This document shows positions 14,213-21,615 of a stretch of 34,759 nt of DNA, piece by piece; positions within the stretch are counted from its first letter, which is position 1; each line of letters opens with the position of its first letter. The position numbers were made by a program, and so were the translations under genes. The stretch spans positions 1-34,759 of the forward strand of contig JAFSID010000017.1 of NCBI GenBank assembly GCA_017439965.1. Direction: 5' to 3'. The notes under the pieces are model-generated. The model was not told the origin of the DNA. It did not search any database and worked only from the letters and a program-made list of their open reading frames with translations. Source of the stretch: Clostridia bacterium (GTDB lineage: Bacteria > Bacillota > Clostridia > Oscillospirales > SIG627).

Positions 14213-15871
14213 TTATTTTTCGACCAGCATCAAGACACCCTCTGCTGAAATGCGATTTTCAGGTACGGCGAGAAGTCCCTCGCTGATACACGCCTCAATC
14301 AAGCCGCTGAGCGATTGCACCGAGGCAACACACTCCGAGTACAGCTCATACTCACATATAAGATGCTTTGGAATATGAGACTTCATATATTCAGCAAGCT
14401 CATCTGCTATCATCTGCACGATATCCGAGGTATCCTCAATAAGAAGATTCGAGAGGGAGACAAAGCTTTCCTCATCACTTAAATTCGCTATAAGAATTTT
14501 AGGCTTGAGCATATTGCCGTCACGCCTGAGATATCCTACCTCGATTGCCTTTGACGCAATTTCCTTTTCGTTTTCGTTCAAGCTGTCAATGGATAGAGGA
14601 GTTATTGCACGAAGGGTCAGAAGAAGCGTTTCGTCGGTGGATATATTGTGATCGCAGTGAAAATGCGCATCAAGTCGGACACCGTAAACGTTGCTGATTT
14701 TCACCTGCTTGAAGCCTTCAATTGATCTTGAATGTATTCCGTCACAGCCGTAAAAGGCAAAGCTCGGGTGATTGTCTGCGGTATAGGCGTGAGCGACCGT
14801 GGAAAACGGGCGGGAGGGGAGCTTTATGCCCGAAAAATGTTTGTCTCGGAGTATTTTGTTGATATCTCCCGTGAGATTCCAGTGCGCCCGACTCAGCATT
14901 GTCCACAGAATGAAACGGGTATCGGTCTGCTCGGAAAGAAAAGGGAAGGAGAGTATTTCATCCTTGTGCTTTTCAAGGGAGCGCTTAAGCCTTTTTGTCA
15001 GCTCGGGCAGGTGCTTTAGGTATATGTCATTCGCCTCTATGTATTCGTCGGGGTCGGCTATAAGAATGTTGGAAATGTATCTTCCGTCATCAAGCTGCTT
15101 TAAGCAGCCGTAGGCTCCGTTCATTCCTGCACACTGTATTTCAAGCTCCTCCTCAACGTAAAGCATCGGTACTCCCAATTCCTCGGAAAGCTCACGAGCT
15201 GTTTTGGGCTTGCTTTTGCATAGATAGATAAGGCTTTGTGAAAACGTGCGGTGCTGTGCCGCTTCACTTGGAATGTTGCCGATTGGGTTTCCACAGCCGC
15301 AAAAAGCAAGCTTCACAGGCTTTAAAGTAATATCTTTATTCGTCATCGTTTTTACCTCTTTTCTGACATTGTTTCTTGCAGAAAACAAACGCTGCTTTAC
15401 TGCCGTTTCGCTGACGGAAAGTGATGAGGCGATTTCTCCGATACTTTTTCCGTCAAGATAGTACATTATCATCACCTCACGGTATGCCCGTGACAGAAAT
15501 GAAATACTGCGGAATATCCGTTTTAGCTGTTCTTTTTCCTCCTCCGCCTCTACAAAGTCTTCGATTTCGTTGTCGGGGGAGGAAATAAGCTCTGCGTTTT
15601 CTATCGGAGCAAGCTGTCTTTGTCTGCTTCGCTTTTTTGAAAAATCATCATACACCCGTCTGGCAACCGTCCACACAAATGCGTAAAGACTTTCTACCGT
15701 GTCGGTTCTGCTTATTGCCGATATTACTGCAAGTATTATTTCCGAGCATAACTCTTCTGCATCGTGCGAGGTGTTGCAACGGTGATATGAAAAGCTGTAT
15801 ACCTTGTCGAGAAATTCCTGCTCGCCAATCAGCTTCAAGGCTTCGTTTGTTTTCATTTTTTCATTATCCAA
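14213..15871 (-). CDS. ECF-like sigma-70 factor with large C-terminal extension
   Basis: About 550 residues. Region 2 lies at about residues 15-80 (FLDKVYSFSYHRCNTSHDAEELCSEI, then SLYAFVWTVARRVYDDF). Region 4 lies at about 125-170 (LSRAYREVMIMYYLDGKSIGEIASSLSVSETAVKQRL). This is an ECF-type core without region 3. About 370 further residues begin with FCGCGNPIGN and a predicted winged helix (KPKTARELSEELGVPMLYVEEEL), then a long unrecognised region. Ordinary ECFs are near 180 residues, so the extension may replace an anti-sigma factor or sense a ligand. No anti-sigma gene is adjacent. The listed start is a TTG at 15871; an ATG at 15856 is also possible, and neither has a strong Shine-Dalgarno. 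Confidence 0.82.
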   Translation of the reverse strand: MDNEKMKTNEALKLIGEQEFLDKVYSFSYHRCNTSHDAEELCSEIILAVISAISRTDTVESLYAFVWTVARRVYDDFSKKRSRQRQLAPIENAELISSPDNEIEDFVEAEEEKEQLKRIFRSISFLSRAYREVMIMYYLDGKSIGEIASSLSVSETAVKQRLFSARNNVRKEVKTMTNKDITLKPVKLAFCGCGNPIGNIPSEAAQHRTFSQSLIYLCKSKPKTARELSEELGVPMLYVEEELEIQCAGMNGAYGCLKQLDDGRYISNILIADPDEYIEANDIYLKHLPELTKRLKRSLEKHKDEILSFPFLSEQTDTRFILWTMLSRAHWNLTGDINKILRDKHFSGIKLPSRPFSTVAHAYTADNHPSFAFYGCDGIHSRSIEGFKQVKISNVYGVRLDAHFHCDHNISTDETLLLTLRAITPLSIDSLNENEKEIASKAIEVGYLRRDGNMLKPKILIANLSDEESFVSLSNLLIEDTSDIVQMIADELAEYMKSHIPKHLICEYELYSECVASVQSLSGLIEACISEGLLAVPENRISAEGVLMLVEK

Positions 15872-15942
15872 TCATGATTGTTTCACCTATATAGTCATAA
15901 AAGAGGAGCTTTGGTTAGGTGGATTTTAAAAATATGTCAGGA

Positions 15943-15976
15943 GATAAAAAGACCATCGACGTTTGTCGATGGTCTT
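15943..15976 (-). terminator. Intrinsic terminator after secG
   Basis: AAGACCATCGAC (15949-15960) pairs with GTCGATGGTCTT (15965-15976) around AAAC/GTTT. Read on the minus strand it ends in a T tract, 30-50 bp after the secG stop. Confidence 0.88.
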
Positions 15977-16002
15977 GCTCGTTATAAACGAATTTTTTAG
16001 TC

Positions 16003-16539
16003 TTATTCTTCAACGGGAGCTTCTTCAGTGCCCTCTGTTGCAGCTTCGCCTTCAGCAGTCTCGCCTTCAACGGTCTCGCCTTCAGCAGTCTCGCCTTCAG
16101 CAGTCTCACCTTCAGCGGTCTCGCCTTCAGCGGTCTCGCCTTCAGCAGTCTCGCCTTCAGCAGTCTCGCCTTCAACGGTCTCGCCTTCAGCAGTCTCGCC
16201 TTCAGCGGTCTCGCCTTCAGCAGTCTCGCCTTCAACGGTCTCGCCTTCAACATTCTCGGTTACATCGGTATTGTCACCTGTAACGATTTCAGGTGCGGTA
16301 GAGTTGCTTGCAGTCATAATGTAAACGACTATAACAACAATAACGAAAATGATTGCAACGATCATGGTGAGCTTGGAGAGAATGGCGTTAATGCCCTTGG
16401 ACTTAGACTTTCCGAAGAAGGTCTCAGCACCGCCTGCAATAGCACCGGGGAGACGGTGTGACTTGCCCTGCTGGAACAAAACTGCTACAATAAGGAATAT
16501 AGACATCACGAGAAGCAGTATTCCAAGAAAAAGTTGCAT
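16003..16539 (-). CDS. secG: SecG preprotein translocase subunit with repeat tail
   Basis: The first 75 residues are a normal SecG: a first membrane helix (LFLGILLLVMSIFLIVAVLFQ), the conserved QQGKSHRLPGAIAGGAETFFGKSKSKG loop, and a second helix (LTMIVAIIFVIVVIVVYIM). SecG assists SecYE in protein export. Unusually, about 100 more residues follow, mostly repeats of [AV]EGET, making the protein about twice the family length. The acidic tail should face the periplasmic/outer side given SecG's known topology, but this is inferred. The ATG at 16539 is nine bases from AAGGAGG; the TTG at 16545 is too close to it. The gene lies 39 bp downstream of rpsR and is probably co-transcribed. Confidence 0.92.
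   Translation of the reverse strand: MQLFLGILLLVMSIFLIVAVLFQQGKSHRLPGAIAGGAETFFGKSKSKGINAILSKLTMIVAIIFVIVVIVVYIMTASNSTAPEIVTGDNTDVTENVEGETVEGETAEGETAEGETAEGETVEGETAEGETAEGETAEGETAEGETAEGETAEGETVEGETAEGEAATEGTEEAPVEE
16040..16255 (-). repeat. 15-bp tandem repeat encoding [AV]EGET in secG
   Basis: Thirteen full five-codon units plus a partial one, alternating AEGET and VEGET, almost identical in DNA. The antisense frame gives an open but meaningless repeat. Confidence 0.92.
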
Positions 16540-16578
16540 GTTCAATTACCTCCTTAAAAATTTTGGTACAACAGCAAA

Positions 16579-16821
16579 TTAGTCGCTGATGTAAGGAAGA
16601 ATTGCGATCTGACGTGCACGCTTGATAGCGGTAGTAAGCTGTCTCTGATGCTTAGCGCAAGTACCTGTGATTCTGCGGGGAAGGATCTTAGATCTTTCGG
16701 AAACGCACTTCTTAAGTCTTGCAACATCCTTGTAGTCGATGTGTTCTATCTTGTCTGCGCAAAAAGCACAAACCTTCTTTCTCTTGCGGGGCTTGAAGGA
16801 TTTCTGCATATCCTTATCCAT
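16579..16821 (-). CDS. rpsR: 30S ribosomal protein S18
   Basis: The 80-residue protein is a canonical S18: basic N-terminus ([15 protein letters not shown]), [25 protein letters not shown], then the invariant [24 protein letters not shown]. The Cys pattern (CAFC, C, C) is the zinc-binding variant. It pairs with S6 on the small subunit. RBS AAGGAGG. Third gene of rpsF-ssb-rpsR, in the usual order. Confidence 0.98.
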   Translation of the reverse strand: MDKDMQKSFKPRKRKKVCAFCADKIEHIDYKDVARLKKCVSERSKILPRRITGTCAKHQRQLTTAIKRARQIAILPYISD

Positions 16822-16849
16822 GAGTAGTTACCTCCTTTAAATTTGATTT

Positions 16850-17293
16850 TTAGAAGGGTAGGTCATCGTCGGTAGACATTTCCTCGAAGGAAACGTCATC
16901 TCTTGCCGCACTGTAAGGCGCGGGCTCGGAGAAGCTGTTACCGCCAAAGCCTGCCTGGTTATTATCGGACTTTTTGTCAACGAACGAAACCTCGTCCGCA
17001 ACTACCTCGAGGGTATAGCGCTTCTGATTGTTGTTATCGGTCCAAGTGCGTGACTGAAGTGAGCCGCAAACAAGAATGCTCTTGCCCTTGTTAAAATATC
17101 TCTTAACAAATTCTGCGGTCTGTCTCCACGCTACTATGTTGATAAAATCAGCGTCCTGAGCGCCCTCGTTTCTCTGAAAACGGCGGGAGACGGCTATACG
17201 GAAATTAGTTACAGGAACACCGTTGGGTGTCTGCTTAAGCTCCGGGTCGTCAACCAGATTGCCTATCAGAATGACCTTGTTGAAAGAAGCCAT
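16850..17293 (-). CDS. ssb: Single-stranded DNA-binding protein
   Basis: The 147-residue protein has the OB-fold of SSB: FNKVILIGNLVDDPELKQTPNGVPVTNFRIAV, then FINIVAWRQTAEFVKRYFNKGKSILVCGSLQSR. A glycine/asparagine-rich linker leads to the acidic tip DDDLPF that recruits replication and repair partners. It binds ssDNA as a tetramer. Located between rpsF and rpsR, the standard Firmicute context. Confidence 0.98.
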   Translation of the reverse strand: MASFNKVILIGNLVDDPELKQTPNGVPVTNFRIAVSRRFQRNEGAQDADFINIVAWRQTAEFVKRYFNKGKSILVCGSLQSRTWTDNNNQKRYTLEVVADEVSFVDKKSDNNQAGFGGNSFSEPAPYSAARDDVSFEEMSTDDDLPF

Positions 17294-17306
17294 TTTTTAC
17301 CACTCC

Positions 17307-17603
17307 TTATTCTTCGACTTTTACGGTAAGGGAACGAAGAATGCCATCGGTAATGTTGAGTACTCTTTCAAGCTCAGCAGGGAACTCGTGAGCACCGGTG
17401 TAATGAACCAGTGTGTAGTAGCCCTCGGTAATGTCGTCGATGGGATAAGCAAGCTTTCTCTTGCCCCAGTCGATAACCTCGTCGATTACAGCGTTAGCCT
17501 CGATCATAGCCTTGAACTTGCCAAAAAGCTCAGCTGCTGCTTCCTCAGCGAGAGTACCGTCAACAACAATAACTGTCTCGTACTTCGATGTGATCTTTTC
17601 CAT
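17307..17603 (-). CDS. rpsF: 30S ribosomal protein S6
   Basis: The 98-residue protein is S6: KYETVIVVDGTLAEEAAAELFGKFKAMIEAN, then VIDWGKRKLAYPIDDITEGYYTLVHYTG and DGILRSLTVKVEE. It binds 16S rRNA together with S18. The ATG at 17603 follows AAGGAGG. First gene of the operon, read from the promoter at 17723-17695. Confidence 0.98.
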   Translation of the reverse strand: MEKITSKYETVIVVDGTLAEEAAAELFGKFKAMIEANAVIDEVIDWGKRKLAYPIDDITEGYYTLVHYTGAHEFPAELERVLNITDGILRSLTVKVEE

Positions 17604-17631
17604 TGATTTTGCACCTCCTTATGGACTTGTG

Positions 17632-17652
17632 ACCTCAACCTTTGATTGAGGT
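17632..17652 (-). promoter_or_regulatory. Leader hairpin upstream of rpsF
   Basis: In the 5' leader, ACCTCAA and TTGAGGT form a 7-bp stem with a 7-nt loop, ending about 30 nt before the rpsF start. S6:S18 is known to regulate its own operon through a leader element, but the expected CCG bulge is not evident, so the regulatory role is uncertain. Confidence 0.4.
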
Positions 17653-17694
17653 AAGAAGATATTGCCGTCAAGAGACAGCAATTCATACTGAAAG

Positions 17695-17723
17695 ATTATA
17701 CAACATATTTTTCCTTTTGTCAA
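17695..17723 (-). promoter_or_regulatory. Consensus sigma-A promoter of rpsF-ssb-rpsR(-secG)
   Basis: On the minus strand: -35 TTGACA (17723-17718), 17-bp spacer, -10 TATAAT (17700-17695). Both boxes are perfect. Confidence 0.93.
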
Positions 17724-17761
17724 GGATTTTGAAAAAATAATACCTCTTGTTTTTTGAATTG

Positions 17762-17790
17762 TTGACATTTCTATTTCTTCAATGTATAAT
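17762..17790 (+). promoter_or_regulatory. Consensus sigma-A promoter for the glycosidase-like gene
   Basis: -35 TTGACA (17762-17767), 17-bp spacer, -10 TATAAT (17785-17790). The in-frame ATG at 17782 overlaps the -10 region, so translation must begin downstream. Confidence 0.93.
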
Positions 17791-17820
17791 GATTGCACTG
17801 ATTATAATAGGTGGAATGTT

Positions 17821-20800
17821 ATGGATTTCGAAAAGTATACGAGAGTATTTGAAAAGCTTGATACAAGAATAAAGCCCGGTGAAAGTATAAAGCTTGATTT
17901 TGATTGGTCCGGAGACAGTCCTGACCGTCTTTTTTTTGCCGGAGAAACTGCGATTTCTTATCTTTGGAAAAGCGAGCCCGATTATCAGCAGCTTTACAGA
18001 AGGATAGACGACTGTCTGAGTGTTGAGGAAGCGGAGCTTGACCATTACGCGCTTGATTTTTCCAGCGAGCTTGTGCCGTACAGACGCCTTGCCGCCAAGA
18101 AGCTTAACTCTCCTTTATGCCTTTCTTATGCTCCGTACGGCGGGTATGATGATTTGTGGCGTTTCGGTATTCGTGTAAAGGCGGATAATCTTCACGTCAA
18201 GGGATTTTTAAGAATAGTGCTTGAGATAAGATACAAGCGCGAGGGTGTAGATACCCATTATGCAATGAACCCCGCCGACAAGACCGTAACACTCGATATT
18301 CCCGAGGGAAGCTACGGATGGACTGAGGTTGCGTGTGACGTTGAAATTGAGATGAAAAATATAGCCTCCGTTTATTACATCGTAGAGGGAGAGGAGTATG
18401 CGGGACGCGTATTTTTTGAGTCTCCCCGTCTTGAAAGCTGTGACAAGCACAACATCATAAGCGAATTTTGTCCGAGACTCGCGGGACGAGAGCATTTTAA
18501 TTGGTTAGGTCAGAATCTTTCAAAAATCGAATGGCAAAATCTTAAAATCGAAGTAAACGGCGTTGAGGTTTTTGACGGTGAAGTGTTCGAGAGATGTCAT
18601 AGAATGTCGGATAAGGAGATACGTCTCCCCGAAAATATTTTAAAAGAGGGTAAAAACACCGTAACCTTTAAAAATAAGACCTCCTTCAGAGAGGCTCCCG
18701 CTTATACGCTCGGGGAGGTTGGATTCATCACCGAAAGCCGAAAGAGAGCCTTTGCAGTACCTGAAAACGTAACCCTTGCTAAGCCGTTTGCAATATTCGT
18801 TGACGCAAAAAAAGGTGAACGCTTTGAAATAGAGTCGGAGGATATTATCCCCGTTACAGAGCTTGTTGCAGGTCGTGACGGAATTTCGGCATTGTGGCTT
18901 TCCTGCAAAAGACTTGGTCGTGATATCCGATTTTTGCTCAACGGAGACGATTACAGTATATCACGATGTGTTTTGCACGGGGATGATGGAGTTATCGCGG
19001 GTACGGGTGACGCAGTTTATATAAACGTTAACCGTGAGGATATGACAAACTACCTGAAATGGTATCTTTCGTCAAATATAGGAAAGCTTTTTACGCTTCG
19101 TCCGACGTACCGTTGGTGCGGAACGCGTGTCCTTGACGAACGGCTATGGAGGGAGATTGCGGACGTATTGACTGAAGGCGGAATACAATTTGCTCATATG
19201 GTAGACGGTCGAGAGCTTCCGGGATGTGATACGAATCCCTCTGTTGAAGCACTTGAATCGGATTGCTTTTTAGGACGTCAGGCACATGAGCTTGACGGAC
19301 AGTACGCCTATTGGGGAGTAAGAGATTTTACAAATAATCTCTTCGACGAGATGTTTTACGATATGTTTGTAAGGATGTGTGAGCGCCACCCCAATACAAC
19401 TCCTCACCGATACGTCAAGGAAAGCTTTTATTACGAAAACCGTCGCAGAACGGTATTTATGAGCACCACTCCCGTTGACGATATGAGGATTGCCGCCGAG
19501 CGCTTTGTCGAATCTGTCGCAAAAACAAGGGCAAACGCAGTGAGACATACCGGTCCTACCGTCCTGTTTAAGTATTTTTGCAAGGCGGGATATCGAAACG
19601 TTGGTGCCGAGCTTATGTATTCTCCCGCCGAGATTTGCTCATCGGCTCTGAGAGGCGTAAGAAAGGTATACGGAAACAAAACCATCGCTCATCATGCTGT
19701 GCAGTGGTCCACTTATCCCCACGATACCGAGTCAAGATACCGCCGTTACCGACTTGCTCTATTTCTTTCATATATTCACGAGATAGACGAGATAAATACC
19801 GAGGAGGGACTTTGGCGTCTCGAACAGTATTATGCTCCCTTTAACCGTTTCTCAAGGGCGTGCCTTGCTCACAAGAAGGAGCAGCAGGACCTTGAGCGCT
19901 TCATTTCAACACATACGAGAACGGGAAGTCATTATACACCGATTGCTTTTTTGAGCGGAAGGTATGACGGTTGGGAGTGCTTTGCTGCCGCTACAAACGT
20001 TTGGGGAGCTGAGGGCTTTGGAACACGCTCTCCCGAAAAGGCTTGGGACGTGCTGAAGCTTTTTTATCCGAGAAGCGTGCTTGATAACTTTTATATAATG
20101 AATTGTCCCGATAAGTCTCATGGCTTTTATACGGGTACTCCTTACGGACAGGTTGATATATTGCCGATTGAGTCGGATAGCTTTTTTGATTATAAGCTTC
20201 TTGTTGCGGTGGGCTATAATAAGGCGGAGGCTGAGGACCTTGACAAGCTTTACTCGTTTGTTGAAAACGGCGGAACGCTCGTCATAGGACTTCCTCAATT
20301 CTCGGTTACGACTAACAGACGGGATGCTGTTTCCTGCCGACACGAGTATATATCACATCCTCTTGCACCACGGGTAAACGGATTCCTTGAGGACACCTTG
20401 AACGGTGAGCCCGTGAGTGTAGGTAACGTCGAGGGCTTCTCAAAAGTGCGTATTTATACCGATAGCGGTAAAGCGCTTGCCGTTGAGAAAAATATCGGTC
20501 TTGGTCGTGTGATACTCATAAATGCGCGCGAATGGGCGGATTCTCCTGCGGTTTGCGATGCCTACAAACGAATTCTTGTTGAGGAAACGGAAGGACGTAT
20601 TACCGACGAAAGTGTTTGGGCAAGGGGAGACGACAACGTTCAGTTTGCCGTTTACAATAATTTTGACGGCAGTAAAAACGTTTATTTTATTGCAACCGAT
20701 TGGTATAGCGATAGCCGTGACGGAGAGGGAATGCTTTTGCTCGACGGAAGAAGCTATGCGATACCCGTTCCCTTCGGTACTCTTATTAAGGTTGCCGCAA

Positions 20801-20976
20801 CCGAAACGTGCGCGGTTTATCCCTTGAATGATGAATGTGAGGTTGTTTCGATAAACGATAATGAGGCTATGGTGCAGGGAATCGGCGTTTGTGAATTTGT
20901 CGTTATGAAGAACGGAGCGACGAAAAACGTCTGCGTTGATTTTGACAAAGAAGCGCTTGTGAAAATAGGCACATAA
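17821..20976 (+). CDS. Large uncharacterised glycoside-hydrolase-like protein
   Basis: The protein is 1,051 residues from the ATG at 17821, which follows AGGTGG and lies downstream of the promoter. I do not recognise its family with certainty. The first 330 residues look like beta-sandwich, carbohydrate-binding-like domains (WRFGIRVKADNLHVKGF; YGWTEVACDVEIEM; EIRLPENILKEGKNTVTFKNK). Residues about 400-780 are rich in aromatic and acidic residues (YRWCGTRVLDERLW, FAHMVDGRELPG, HHAVQWSTYPHDTESRYRRYRLALFLSYIHEIDEI), as in TIM-barrel glycosidases. Residues about 800-900 resemble a beta-galactosidase trimerisation (GATase-like) domain (LYSFVENGGTLVIGLPQF). No signal peptide is seen, so action on imported sugars is likely. 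The terminator follows directly. Confidence 0.75.
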   Translation: MDFEKYTRVFEKLDTRIKPGESIKLDFDWSGDSPDRLFFAGETAISYLWKSEPDYQQLYRRIDDCLSVEEAELDHYALDFSSELVPYRRLAAKKLNSPLCLSYAPYGGYDDLWRFGIRVKADNLHVKGFLRIVLEIRYKREGVDTHYAMNPADKTVTLDIPEGSYGWTEVACDVEIEMKNIASVYYIVEGEEYAGRVFFESPRLESCDKHNIISEFCPRLAGREHFNWLGQNLSKIEWQNLKIEVNGVEVFDGEVFERCHRMSDKEIRLPENILKEGKNTVTFKNKTSFREAPAYTLGEVGFITESRKRAFAVPENVTLAKPFAIFVDAKKGERFEIESEDIIPVTELVAGRDGISALWLSCKRLGRDIRFLLNGDDYSISRCVLHGDDGVIAGTGDAVYINVNREDMTNYLKWYLSSNIGKLFTLRPTYRWCGTRVLDERLWREIADVLTEGGIQFAHMVDGRELPGCDTNPSVEALESDCFLGRQAHELDGQYAYWGVRDFTNNLFDEMFYDMFVRMCERHPNTTPHRYVKESFYYENRRRTVFMSTTPVDDMRIAAERFVESVAKTRANAVRHTGPTVLFKYFCKAGYRNVGAELMYSPAEICSSALRGVRKVYGNKTIAHHAVQWSTYPHDTESRYRRYRLALFLSYIHEIDEINTEEGLWRLEQYYAPFNRFSRACLAHKKEQQDLERFISTHTRTGSHYTPIAFLSGRYDGWECFAAATNVWGAEGFGTRSPEKAWDVLKLFYPRSVLDNFYIMNCPDKSHGFYTGTPYGQVDILPIESDSFFDYKLLVAVGYNKAEAEDLDKLYSFVENGGTLVIGLPQFSVTTNRRDAVSCRHEYISHPLAPRVNGFLEDTLNGEPVSVGNVEGFSKVRIYTDSGKALAVEKNIGLGRVILINAREWADSPAVCDAYKRILVEETEGRITDESVWARGDDNVQFAVYNNFDGSKNVYFIATDWYSDSRDGEGMLLLDGRSYAIPVPFGTLIKVAATETCAVYPLNDECEVVSINDNEAMVQGIGVCEFVVMKNGATKNVCVDFDKEALVKIGT

Positions 20977-20980
20977 AAAT

Positions 20981-21014
20981 AAAAGGGACTGAATTCAGTC
21001 CCTTTTATTTTTTT
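20981..21014 (+). terminator. Intrinsic terminator after the glycosidase-like gene
   Basis: AAAAGGGACTGA (20981-20992) pairs with TCAGTCCCTTTT (20995-21006), then ATTTTTTTG. The inverted repeat is nearly perfect and may work in both directions. Confidence 0.93.
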
Positions 21015-21138
21015 GCTTTATTCAATAATTATTTCTGCCCTGCTTCCGCAATATTTATCCGTATTTGTTTTGATAAACAGTCTCATTTGCTTATGCTTTC
21101 TTGTTTTTGGCGGTCTGGACTTTTTTTACATCTCCTAC

Positions 21139-21612
21139 TTATAGGTGTATTTTTATTGCGTTCCATTCACCGACCAGTCTCTCAATATCCCACGATGCAT
21201 TTGCAGGAGAGGTTGACGGAAGGCATATTGCCGATAGGGTTGGATTGTATTTTTTGAAATACTTGTCCGAGGTTTTGCCGTTGGTGAAGATAGCCTTGAT
21301 ATTGCTCTCTTCAAGAATTGGCGTAAGGTCGTTGGGTACTACGTTTTTAATCGAGCTGTCCGAGCTTCCGATAATATCGCAGGAGGCAATGCTGTCCCAT
21401 AGAGCTATACCGTTGTCAAGCAGCATACTCTTCTTTTCCTCAATGCTTTGAGGAAGAGGTGTCTCAAGAATGGAGGACAGCACCCTCCAGAAGCGGTTTT
21501 GCGGATGCCCGTAAAAGAACATTGCCTCACGGGATTTCTGAGACGGAAAGCTTCCGAGTATCAGTATTTTTGAGCTTTTGTCATATAGTGGCGGTATCGG
21601 ATGCTTGATCAT
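21139..21612 (-). CDS. Hypoxanthine/uracil-DNA glycosylase family protein (Hdg-like)
   Basis: The 157-residue protein matches the UDG-superfamily branch known as DNA-deoxyinosine glycosylases. It shows ILGSFPSQKSREAMFFYGHPQNRFWRVL near the start, GIALWDSIASCDIIGSSD in the middle and CLPSTSPANA near the end, which correspond to the base-recognition and minor-groove loops. It should remove deaminated bases to start base-excision repair. It follows the CotH gene by only 3 bp in the same direction, though its function is unrelated, so it may share that transcript. Confidence 0.85.
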   Translation of the reverse strand: MIKHPIPPLYDKSSKILILGSFPSQKSREAMFFYGHPQNRFWRVLSSILETPLPQSIEEKKSMLLDNGIALWDSIASCDIIGSSDSSIKNVVPNDLTPILEESNIKAIFTNGKTSDKYFKKYNPTLSAICLPSTSPANASWDIERLVGEWNAIKIHL

Positions 21613-21615
21613 TTT

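Noticed and set aside
15963-16324. Plus-strand repeat ORFs over secG
   Set aside because: They are the antisense reading of the 15-bp secG repeat (runs of SAVSP or RLQQS) and have no independent support.
17782-17820. Earlier ATG of the glycosidase-like gene
   Set aside because: It overlaps the -10 box of the promoter that drives the gene, so it cannot be in the transcript.
21007-21138. Gap between the glycosidase terminator and the DNA-glycosylase gene
   Set aside because: No ORF, promoter or strong hairpin could be supported in these 132 bases.
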